From assembly GCA_025504975.1 (NCBI GenBank), contig JANUWI010000009.1:682001-746000 (forward strand): 64,000 bases of DNA. The letters are read 5' to 3'. The DNA is from Plenodomus lindquistii (taxonomy: Eukaryota > Ascomycota > Dothideomycetes > Pleosporales > Leptosphaeriaceae). Shown here in pieces: positions 45,590 to 54,278 of this stretch (positions are counted from its first letter, which is position 1; every line of letters begins with the position of its first letter). The translations under genes and the position numbers were made by a program. The notes under the pieces are model-generated. The model worked only from the letters and a program-made list of their open reading frames with translations. It did not search any database and was not told the origin of the DNA.

Positions 45590-47747
45590 CTATTGTCGAC
45601 TGCTTCCCGGTCGACCCCCCTTGGCCTTGGCCTTGGTGTGTGCATCTTTGCACTCGTCACTGCAGAACCACTTTGTTCTACCTGTCGGTGCTTTCTCGAG
45701 ATGAACACAGGCCAGATGGAACCATTCCCGTGGGCAGTCGTCATTATCGCAGGCTATCATGTTGCCGTACGACACTTCGTTGCAATAGCAATATCGCGGT
45801 TCGTCCCCATCTTCATCAGACTCAATCTCTGCCTCAACCTCCGCTTCTTGATAATCTTGCTCTTGAGCATTTGAGCTCGCAACGGACGAGGGAGGATTCG
45901 ACTTGACGTTCGGTGCAGGCTTTGGCGCCGGAGAAGCAAGTGAGGCATTCGCGGCGGCTTGGGCAGTTTTCTTGTTGCTGCGCTTCGACACAACACCTGT
46001 AGTTGTGCTGTTATTCTCCGACGATGTATTCGAGTTGGAGTTGCCATTAGTGCCATTGCGGGTGCTACGATTGCGCGCCATGGGTACCTCTGCGAAAGCT
46101 CCGATGACAGGCGTCCCAGTTTTGGAGGTCCTCCCTGGTTTTGCTGGCCCTGGTGTTGATGCAGGCACGTCAATGTCCATACTCTCGACCTCTGGGTGTC
46201 CGATGTCTTCGACTTTCATCGTTGAAGAATCAAAGACTTGAGGAACATCTGCGCTGTCCTTGGGTGTCGATGTATCTTTGGCCGGGCCATTGCCGCGCAC
46301 GATACCTGCGGCTTGCTCGAGTTCGGTGATGACATTACTGCTGCCAATCTGTTGTACAGAATGTGCAGATGAGGGTCGGCGGGCATTGGGTACGTCTTGA
46401 GCAGTCCCAGAAGAGACAGACGCCGCCGTCGAATTCTTCCTCGCGCGGGCAGATAGCGGCCGATCCGCCCCACCAGCCGTTGCTTTGTTGATGGCGAAGC
46501 TTGCTGCAAGGGGGGACGGTACGGGTGGCGGAGAGTACGTGGGGAATTGGTTCTTGCGCTGAGCAGGCACAGGAGCTGCACGCGGTTTCCGCTTGGCGCC
46601 TGTACCGTTCTCTGGACCCGGAGTCCCTCTCGGACTTGAGCCAGCTCGCCCAGCTGTACCTGTAGCCTTTAGCGCACTGCTCAAGGAGCGCTCCATGAGT
46701 GGCGCTGCTAATGGCGCAGGTGCTGCTGCTGCTGCTGCTGTGGGGGCTTTCTCGGTCTTCTTCCTCTTCCCATGAGGGCCAGCGCCATTATTCGAAATTC
46801 CCAGACCGATGTGGCGATTGTCGCCCGCCGCCGCCGCCTCTGCTGGCATCGGCTTTCTCTTCTGTGGCTTCTTGGCGGGCCGGTCGTCAAAGTCAGAATC
46901 GACCTGCTGGTGTCGACTGCGCTTGTTCGCCTGGACCGCCTCGCGTCGCGCTTCGCTCTTAGCTGCAATGGAGTCGACGTCATGCACGTGTTGGGCAGCC
47001 GCAGCCAGATTATTGGCCGCAGCCACTTCGCGGCGCTGTCGCTCGTGCGAAGGGCCGCCCTTTTTCTTTTCTTCCTTGTCCGCGTACGCCCAGTGTGTGA
47101 GGCTACCATAGCGGGCTTCCTCGCTGATCTCAGTGTCGAGGTGGGCGAACGAGTGGTGCATGCGCATGAGACCCTTCTCCTTGGTGGCCTTTGCGCCCTG
47201 CAGGACGACTAGCTTCTCGTCTAGTGTGGGGAGCATGTTGGCGATGAGCATGCGCAGGCGAAAGAAGAGCTGGCGCTTGTGGATGACGGCCTGGTCGTCG
47301 GTGGGGGGATGGTCGGGGTTGGGAGGGAAGAGCTGCCGGGCGTGAGCTGCTATGGCATGTGGACGGGTTCTCTGGGCTTACATTGGGCTTGTTGTCGGCC
47401 TCGAGCGCGCTGTGCTCGGCGGCCGCCAGCTGGGCTTTTGTTGTGACGGGCTGCTGCGCAATCTCGTCGAGCAGCTCCTTGAGCATCTGCTCGGGATCGT
47501 GCAGCTTGGCCTCGACTTCCTTGAACATGGAAAAGTGCTTGATGATCTCCTTGGGGAACGCATCGACGGCGCCGGTAAAGTGGGTGAGGGCTGGCAGGAA
47601 GCCCGGCGCGCTGTTGGAGGCCTCTGGCGTCTGCTCCATGCCGCTGGCCGCGAGTCGGCCGGCGAAACTGCGCGCATAGTAGTTTGTAGGACGGACCGTC
47701 GCCCGGCCCTGGCGTGTCGATGTTCGCGTGCCCGTGGTGGGAGGCAT
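45590..47747 (-). CDS. ING-family PHD-finger chromatin protein
   Basis: Two exons on the minus strand, 47747-47382 and 47332-45590, with a 50-bp intron (donor GTAAGC; acceptor GGCAG chosen because nearer AGs shift the frame). The product is 702 aa. An ING N-terminal helical domain spans about 45-180 (AVDAFPKEIIKHFSMFKEVEAKL, then VIHKRQLFFRLRMLIANMLPTLDEK). A long Ala/Ser/Pro/Lys-rich disordered middle includes a poly-Ala tract. The PHD finger spans 636-685 with a full C4HC3 set starting YCYCNEVSYGNMIACD and the WFHLACV and WFCSDEC blocks. ING proteins read H3K4 methylation for HAT or HDAC complexes (yeast Yng1, Yng2, Pho23). The extended spacing between ING helices resembles Pho23-type members, which would mean the Rpd3L deacetylase, but this assignment is tentative. 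It is about twice the length of yeast Pho23. Confidence 0.9.
46721..46741 (-). repeat. CTG/CAG trinucleotide repeat (poly-Ala) in the ING gene
   Basis: There are seven tandem trinucleotides (CTG on the plus strand) in the disordered middle of the ING protein, read as alanines on the minus strand. This is a length-variable site candidate. Confidence 0.75.
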
Positions 47748-48082
47748 GGCTGCAGGCTTGCGCGCCGGGGGCAGAGCGGTGCGTGTGGGAAAGTGGCCGC
47801 GGGCGCGCTCAGCGAGAGCGAGGATGTGTGCAGGTGGACAGGGTGCGCGTAGTAGCAATGACGTGTGAGAGCATCTCAAGCGGCGGGCACGGGTTTGCTG
47901 CAACGAGTCTGAGCCAGCGAATTGCGCGTGTGGCAGACAGCAGCGAGGCCGACAGGAGGAGCTCCTCACTCTTCTTCCCGCAGCGCCAGAACGCCAGGGT
48001 ACTGACGGCACCATCCACCATCGCATCCGTCACGTGCGACGCGTGTCGGCCATAGATTGTGCCGATAGTGACTAAGCTGCCT

Positions 48083-48160
48083 CCAACCACCAACCACCAC
48101 CATCACCACCACCATCACCACCACCATCACCACCACCATCACCGCCATCACCACCGCCAA
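48083..48160 (+). repeat. CACCACCACCAT minisatellite
   Basis: About six copies of a 12-bp unit (CACCACCACCAT with minor changes) lie about 335-415 bp upstream of the ING start codon. One strand is pure C/A/T with no G for most of the tract. A plus-strand frame would read poly-His, but it has no coding context. Confidence 0.85.
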
Positions 48161-49411
48161 CACTGCAGCGTCTCCTCGGCCCATCTCCCATCCGTATTGC
48201 TGTCCAGAACCTGTCATTTGCTCCATGTAACCTCCTCGTAATGTGCTTGCTGTTCATGGAAGCGTCCAAGCGTGATCGTCTCCAGCCAGTAAAGCTCGTA
48301 TCCACCCACAGATGCGGGCATTGATGGCGCCTCGATACATTGAAGAGATATGCCGATTGCATGGCGCTGCAAGTCTGCTGAAAGTATGGATCTCTCAACT
48401 CTCGCTCCACACAAACCTGGTGTGGCGTTGACGAGCGTGTGTAACGCGCCAGTCCTCCATAACGTACCCATTGGCCTCATGTTTGACGCAAGTGAGCCTC
48501 ACAGTCAATGCCATCAGTGAAGCCAATAACTAGAGTGATTTCAAAACCGCCATCGTAGACTGATCGTTCCTGTGATCAGCGTGGGTATGGCCTTCAATCA
48601 ACCAAACATGTATCCACCGAGGGCTGACCGCTACTGCCTCCAGACCAGACTCCAGCTCGCCACTATTGTGCTCATTGTGATGTCGCTGAATGTTCCGTAT
48701 CCATCATCACAGTCACATCTCCAGTCATGATCAAAGTTTGCCATTGGCCATTGTTCTCTTTCTAGCTGGCTCACTTTCGTAATAATCATCTTCACGTGTC
48801 CAGGCACCTCACGATTGCCATACTTTGAAACTCCACTGGTCGAATCCAACGGTCCCGGGGCGAAGGACATGCCTCTTTGCTGTCGGTACACGTCAAGGCT
48901 TTCCGCGTTGTTTCCCTAGTTTCCCTGCACTGTTTGATGTCCATTGGTGAAGGCAAATGACGCGCCCACCTGCTGTGATTGTGCCAGTTCCCTCCCCACA
49001 TCTCGTAGTCTGACTGCTGTTCACACGTCGGCGCTAGCACTGTTCCTATTCGCCAGCCCTGTCACCCACTGCTCGAGGGACGTTGTCGTGCCGGAGCACA
49101 CGCGAACGCTGATCTTGGCGGCAACTCTGGAAGCTCAACAGTGCTCTCGTGCAACACGCGAACACTGGCCTGGCTCTCTTGTTCACGCATGTAATCGCCT
49201 AGACAGGGCTGAAGCGGTGTCTGATCGGCGCGCACTTCACGGTACTGCGTCGAGGTGAATCACGAACAATAGGCAGGCGCGACGGAACTATCCTTCCTAA
49301 TCTCTGGTGACTGTGACTGGGTCACGTAAAGGTCCAAACGGCGACCCGTCACCTCGACATCACCTTCACCTATTCACCAGGGCCTCGCCGTCATCGCACT
49401 GACCCTCTGGC

Positions 49412-49417
49412 TATAAG
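49412..49417 (+). promoter_or_regulatory. TATA-like box
   Basis: TATAAG lies about 150 bp before the ATG at 49563 and is followed by a CT-rich leader, the usual arrangement of a fungal core promoter. Confidence 0.4.
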
Positions 49418-49562
49418 ATCGCCCGCTCACCTGCCTCGAGATCCTCTCCTCTCCACCACCCGCCTCATCATATCCTCAACCTCTTTTCGCCCGCGCCCTT
49501 ATATCATCCCCTTCATCGCCGACAACCAACTTCACTCTCTTTCATCACCACACTTCGTAGCC

Positions 49563-50696
49563 ATGACGACAACCCTCCAGCCCAACCAGATCGCTCCAGC
49601 CGATGCTAGAGCCGACCACATCCGTAGTAGCATGAGCGTGGCTAATCTGATCACATCTCCACCTCCGGCACCTCCTGCAGAGACCACACCACAAATGGAT
49701 GCATCTCTCCCATCCTCTCTTCACACCACCACCACCACCACCTCCTCCATCGAAGACCCTGTCGACTCTCCGGACCTCATCATGACAGAGCTTCCTGAAA
49801 TCAGTACCCACGCTCAGTCTGCACAGCCAAGCGAGACTTCTGATGTCACGACTGGAGCTTCAGGCGTTAAGCAGGAGTCAGATTCCAAGGACAACTCCTC
49901 TGGTGTCATGGATGAGTCGGCCGGTGGTAATTAAACGGCTCCTCTGTTGATGCGCATGGCTGACTAGTCATTAGGTGATGCTACAGACAACGCCGATGAT
50001 CTTCCTGATGATGAACGCGAGTTCTTCTGCATGAACGATCCCTGCGGCCGCTGCATGACCGGGCAGTACACCAAGGACTTGTCTCGCAAGGTGATTTCCG
50101 ACCACTTTGGTCGGAACAAAGCCTGTACGCGAGACATTCTAGAGTGGCCACTATTCTGCCGTAAGCATTACCAGCGAGCCACCTACAACAAGTCGCGCTG
50201 GCAAGTGCGGAAGATAGAGCTTATTATTCGCCAATTCGATCTCATCGAGGCTCAGTTTCCGGGAACAACCTATGACATCCACTACAAGAAGTCGGAGGAG
50301 GCACGGCTGAACCGTTATTCTCGGCTCGTCACCTCCGGCATGTCCACGGACGAAGCAGAGCTGCTCGTGCTGCCAGCAACCGGTAAACATTTTGAAGCGC
50401 CGATCAAGGTCCTCCTCGATCTTGACTCTCTTGTGACCAAGGGCAAGAGCTACGAGGATGCTAGGAAGCTCGTCGGTTTGATCTCGGAGATGCTTGCTGG
50501 AGGCAAGACCGAACAGGTCCCATCTGTTGAATTTTTGCCAAACATACCCAACAAGACCAAGAAGTCGCCCTCGAAGGCCAGCTCTAGCAAGTCTCCACGC
50601 ACCCCCAAGGGTCGCTCCAAGGACCCCAAGAGCCCCGGAACTCCCAGCCGCGTCTCTGCCAAGGGCTCCGTCAAGAAGACATCCAACAAGGCTTAA
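49563..50696 (+). CDS. Conserved-looking protein with Cys/His cluster and basic tail, function unknown
   Basis: Two exons, 49563-49926 and 49975-50696, with a 48-bp intron (branch CTGAC, acceptor TTAG), giving 361 aa. Residues 1-125 are Ser/Thr/Pro-rich and disordered. Residues 138-190 contain a possible metal-binding cluster: C140, C145, C148 (C-x4-C-x2-C), H165, C172, C183 and H186 (C-x2-H). A helical, aromatic-containing domain follows (WQVRKIELIIRQFDLIEAQFPG, about 195-225). The last 60 residues are Lys/Ser/Pro-rich (KTKKSPSKASSSKSPRTPKGRSK), resembling a nuclear, DNA-contacting tail. I do not recognise the family by name. A nuclear regulatory or chromatin role would fit but is not shown. 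The ATG at 49563 is the first in the frame and has a good context (AGCCATGA). Confidence 0.8.
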
Positions 50697-51615
50697 TCAG
50701 TTTCGCACCGCCACTTTGCTTGCCGAAGCCCAGTGACCTCATCGTGGTCATGGTATCGCTCTTTCTGTGTAAGCAGCCCTCATTCGCCCCTCCCATCTTG
50801 CTCCCATTCTTCCGAATTGTCTTCTAACATCTTCTCAGGTAACACATTGTCTCGACACTACCTGTCGGAGGTTCTGTATCAGTACGCTCTCGAGCGAACT
50901 AGACACACGGACCGCAGTCGAACGATTTGTCATTTTGTTTTAGCTTTACGAAGCTCGGGTAATACATGGAGTATGGCGTCGATAACATACAGGGTGCGAG
51001 ATGATACCCGGCATCACATTGATGTACATTTTCTATTTATTTATTTGTTTGCTTGGATACATTTGGACATTTCAGGCAGTACAATTGGCAAGCTCTGGCA
51101 GCTTGGGTTGGAGAATATGGGTATTTACGTCTGCTTGTTATGACAACCATGGTGGTAAAGCATAGCAATTGACGTTCATCATTACAACTTGACCCCCTCT
51201 CGCTTTGATTGTTGTGCACAACATTCGGAACAAACCGGATGTACATGAACCTCAGATCACTCTCTACATTGGTGGTCCGTACCACTGGGTTGAAGAGACA
51301 TTGCTGAGACAGACGAAGCAAGGTTGACACGATCGTGGCGCAGGTGAGAGAAGCAGACGGATTTCCATGTATTACTTGCGTTGGCGGTGAGTAAGCGGGA
51401 TCTGACAATGTATAGAACTTGAAAGTGATAGCAAATTAATGTTTCTAGATGAGGAGGACGCTCCACCCCTCCCGTCTCGCGTTCTTTTTACCAATGAGGT
51501 GAGGGCCCCATTCGATCTTGCTCCTTCCTGATACACCAAACCTTAAAAAGCTACAGCCGTTGGAGTGCCCTACGATCCCCATCCTTGAAGAACACTACGA
51601 ACCTGCGCACTCACG
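50697..51615. other. Intergenic region with a likely 3' UTR intron
   Basis: A well-formed intron lies at 50769-50838 (donor GTAAGC, branch TCTAAC, acceptor CTCAG), starting 72 nt after the stop codon at 50696. It is either in the 3' UTR of the preceding gene or in a small separate transcript: splicing would give an ORF of 107 codons from the ATG at 50750 to 51143, which resembles nothing known. The rest is spacer and promoter of the gene at 51616. Confidence 0.5.
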
Positions 51616-52677
51616 ATGCCGACAGTTTCCATCAAACCCATGAGCGAGTGGGAGGGAGACTTCACGTGGGACGGCTACTTCATGCACTTGCATCTTGGCT
51701 TCATGCTGGAAGACTTTCATGCGGATGACCCTCGAACATGGCCTCTGATCACATGTGTGATACACACTGAGACTGATTGGGACTACCGCAGGAGTAAGCG
51801 ACCACCTCGACATCTAGCCTACGAGCAGGGGCTCATGAAAGATATGTTGAAGCATCGCCCGCTGAGCTGTCAAAAAGGCAAAGAAGACGAAGACACAGAC
51901 AACGCGGTCATCATGCGCTTGTTCGCAGACTATCCTTTCAACTTTGACCGGAAGGGACAGCTGCGTAAGATCCCCCACCTACCTCACGAGGACTTCATGC
52001 TATGGATGAAGTGGATGCACGGCTCCGACACTTCGTGGAAGTCAAGAGCTACACTTTCTGATGCCGCAGCAGCACCCAAAGAGCCAAGGTCAGGCTCCAA
52101 CTCCGAGAAGATAAGTCCAGAGACTGCATACGAAGAGATATTGCGGCATATCACAGCGCCAGATGACACTATCGCAGACACGCTGGATCAGCTCAAAGAC
52201 GAAATCGCCGAGCTCAAAGCGGAAAACGAATTCCAGCGCATCGAAGCAGCTCAGTTCAAAAAACAGATTCTCGAAGATACAGACGATTACAAAGACCGTA
52301 TCAAAGGCCTGAGATGTCGCGTCAAAGGACTGTCTGATAGTCTATGCCAAGAGAGAACGCAGAATGAGGCCGCAGAGCAGACAATCTCCTCACTACAAGA
52401 CACGCTCCAAACATGTACAGCGGAAATTAAGGCAGCGAAGGCAGACGCAAATGCCGCGAGAGACGAAGCAAAGACCGCGAGAGACGAGACCAAACTGCGA
52501 ACGAGAAGATTGTTACCATTTGGCAGAGTTTGCAGAGGAAGAAGGGCGATACGACAACACAGAAGCGGAAGGTTGAAGACGATGCGTGGGAATCGGAGCG
52601 CAAGCTGGCAAAGATGGAATCGCAGGATGAATCACGGGTGGAATAATTGTGGTAGCGTATCTCTCATGAGCACTTAG
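51616..52677 (+). CDS. Coiled-coil protein of unknown function with probable C-terminal frameshift
   Basis: As sequenced the ORF gives 353 aa. The N-terminal 140 residues form a Trp- and His-rich globular-looking region (WEGDFTWDGYFMHLHLGFMLEDF, then a FMLWMKWMHG block). A linker and a coiled coil (about 185-295; LDQLKDEIAELKAENEFQRIEAAQFKKQILED) follow. Within the coil the frame appears to shift at an AAA run at 52492-52494. Before it the sequence repeats an RDEAKTARDETK pattern; after it the current frame turns Arg-rich and non-coiled, while the frame offset by one base continues a plausible helix (TANEKIVTIWQSLQRKK) to a stop at 52644-52646. One missing A would explain this. I do not recognise the family. 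The ATG at 51616 is the first in the frame. Confidence 0.7.
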   Translation: MPTVSIKPMSEWEGDFTWDGYFMHLHLGFMLEDFHADDPRTWPLITCVIHTETDWDYRRSKRPPRHLAYEQGLMKDMLKHRPLSCQKGKEDEDTDNAVIMRLFADYPFNFDRKGQLRKIPHLPHEDFMLWMKWMHGSDTSWKSRATLSDAAAAPKEPRSGSNSEKISPETAYEEILRHITAPDDTIADTLDQLKDEIAELKAENEFQRIEAAQFKKQILEDTDDYKDRIKGLRCRVKGLSDSLCQERTQNEAAEQTISSLQDTLQTCTAEIKAAKADANAARDEAKTARDETKLRTRRLLPFGRVCRGRRAIRQHRSGRLKTMRGNRSASWQRWNRRMNHGWNNCGSVSLMST

Positions 52678-53174
52678 GCGACTTAGGTATCAAGGGCTGA
52701 TCGGACTGACTACATGGGCTGTGAGCGTATCAGTCGAATGTTTCTTACCAGGCACGGACAGGGCAGAATTAATCGCGTTCTCGACACCGGGGCTTTGGTC
52801 CAATCTGAAGGACTCACAGCTTCCAGAACATGGGCACCGGTATCGTGGTGCTGGGTTGGAAATATTTTGTGTTGGTGTAAACCCAACACCTGCATCGACA
52901 AAGTATGGTACAGTAAATGCACCAAGGCTGCAACATCGAATATATTGTACTCGAGTCGAGGAATATATATTTCATGCAACCTACTTTCTTTTCTAGCATC
53001 TGTGTTCCCATCTCTCCTTTCCTTCTCTGCACACATGATACTCTCTCTTCCGCCGCCCAACACTCTCTCAAGCCCAGCAAGGTACTGCATGCCAATCCAA
53101 CCAGATAACCCATTCACACTTGCACTACACTCTCTTCCCCAAACACACCCGTATACCCACAGCACCTCTCCTCA
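52678..53174. other. Intergenic region
   Basis: This is a roughly 500-bp spacer between co-directional genes. The last 150 bp are C/A-rich, as in other leaders here. No further feature was recognised. Confidence 0.5.
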
Positions 53175-54278
53175 ATGTCATCTCCCAAGCCATCCCCCAG
53201 ACCCGCACACCCCTACCTACAGAGCAGGATCCCCAAGACCTCCCAACTAAAACAAGTTTTCCGTCCAACCACCACAAAACCATCCAGCATGGCTCCTCCC
53301 CCAACCAAAGAGCGCATCCCATCACACCACACACACCCCTCCCACCCCTCCCCCATCACCCCAACCTACGCTTTAGCTCTACAAACCATCTACCGCAAAA
53401 AAACCTACGACCATTTCTACTCTGAAACTCCCCACAGCCGCACCAGCATCGACCCCTGTCTCTGTGAATCCAAAACACTACGATATCGCGCGCCATCGAC
53501 ACCACGACCTTGGAGGGGAGAAGGCGAGTGCAACATGGACACCTACTCGTCTGATGCTCGAGGCGTGCTTGCAGACGTGAAGCTGGAGCCACACGGCATG
53601 GAAGAGCGGCCTATGCCCGACGAAGGCCTATTCCCCGAGACATGGGTCATCGACCGGTGCGAATTCGACGAGGATTTGTATCCGCAATACGGGCAGTTTT
53701 ACAGCAGGAAGAGACACGCTGCGATGACTAAGCGGCGTGTTGCAGAGCAGAAAAAGGCACGGTTTCTGGTTGGGTTTCAGCCGTTTCTCATGCGTGTCTT
53801 TGTTGAGTCTACGGTGACGAAGAGTGAGTTGCCTGCGCCGTGGTGCGATATGCGCGAGCGGACGTTTTGGGAGTGGTTCGTGCGGAATATGCGGGCTATT
53901 GGGGTTGGGAAGAGGTTCTGCTGGGTTAAGTTGCTGGAGATGAAGCGGCGGGAACAAGTGGAGAAGTGGAGGGCAGATGGGGAAGGCGAGTTGAGCCCGC
54001 AGGAAGAAAACATGCTGCTTCATGTTCTGCCGCTGGAAGGATTAGAGCAGCTACTGAGTCCTGTCGAGGAATCCAAAGCGGAGGAGGATGGCGCGATGGC
54101 GCTGAAGATAAGGGAACACTTAAAGTGTATAGAGGAGGCAAGGAGAGAAAAAAGACGCGCAACACGGCAGTTTGCGGCACGCCAGCAGGAGGGTGCTGGT
54201 GGGGAAGCGGTGCAGTCACAAAGTGATGTGTGGTTTTTGCAGAAGTGCAAAGATGTCTGGGGGATGTTGTGGACATGA
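53175..54278 (+). CDS. Hypothetical protein, unrecognised
   Basis: The product is 367 aa, single exon. Residues 1-65 are Pro/Ser/His-rich and disordered. The middle (about 75-270) contains aromatic and charged blocks that look folded (YALALQTIYRKKTYDHFYSETP, ETWVIDRCEFDEDLYPQYGQFY, ERTFWEWFVRNMRAIGVGKRFCWVKLLEMKRREQVEKW). The C-terminal 60 residues are a charged helix with Lys/Arg and Glu (IREHLKCIEEARREKRRATRQF). No known catalytic motif, signal peptide or membrane segment was seen. It may be a lineage-restricted gene. Codon use in the N-terminal part is C-rich and in the second half G-rich, so gene status is likely but not certain. Confidence 0.6.
   Translation: MSSPKPSPRPAHPYLQSRIPKTSQLKQVFRPTTTKPSSMAPPPTKERIPSHHTHPSHPSPITPTYALALQTIYRKKTYDHFYSETPHSRTSIDPCLCESKTLRYRAPSTPRPWRGEGECNMDTYSSDARGVLADVKLEPHGMEERPMPDEGLFPETWVIDRCEFDEDLYPQYGQFYSRKRHAAMTKRRVAEQKKARFLVGFQPFLMRVFVESTVTKSELPAPWCDMRERTFWEWFVRNMRAIGVGKRFCWVKLLEMKRREQVEKWRADGEGELSPQEENMLLHVLPLEGLEQLLSPVEESKAEEDGAMALKIREHLKCIEEARREKRRATRQFAARQQEGAGGEAVQSQSDVWFLQKCKDVWGMLWT

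Larger units (their letters stand above)
47748..49562. other. Divergent intergenic region (ING / unknown basic protein)
   Basis: This is 1.8 kb between diverging genes. It holds the CAC/CAT minisatellite listed separately and a TATA-like box for the plus-strand gene. The 47748-48060 part is GC-rich with open frames that look like promoter sequence, not protein. No RNA gene or TE was seen. Confidence 0.5.
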
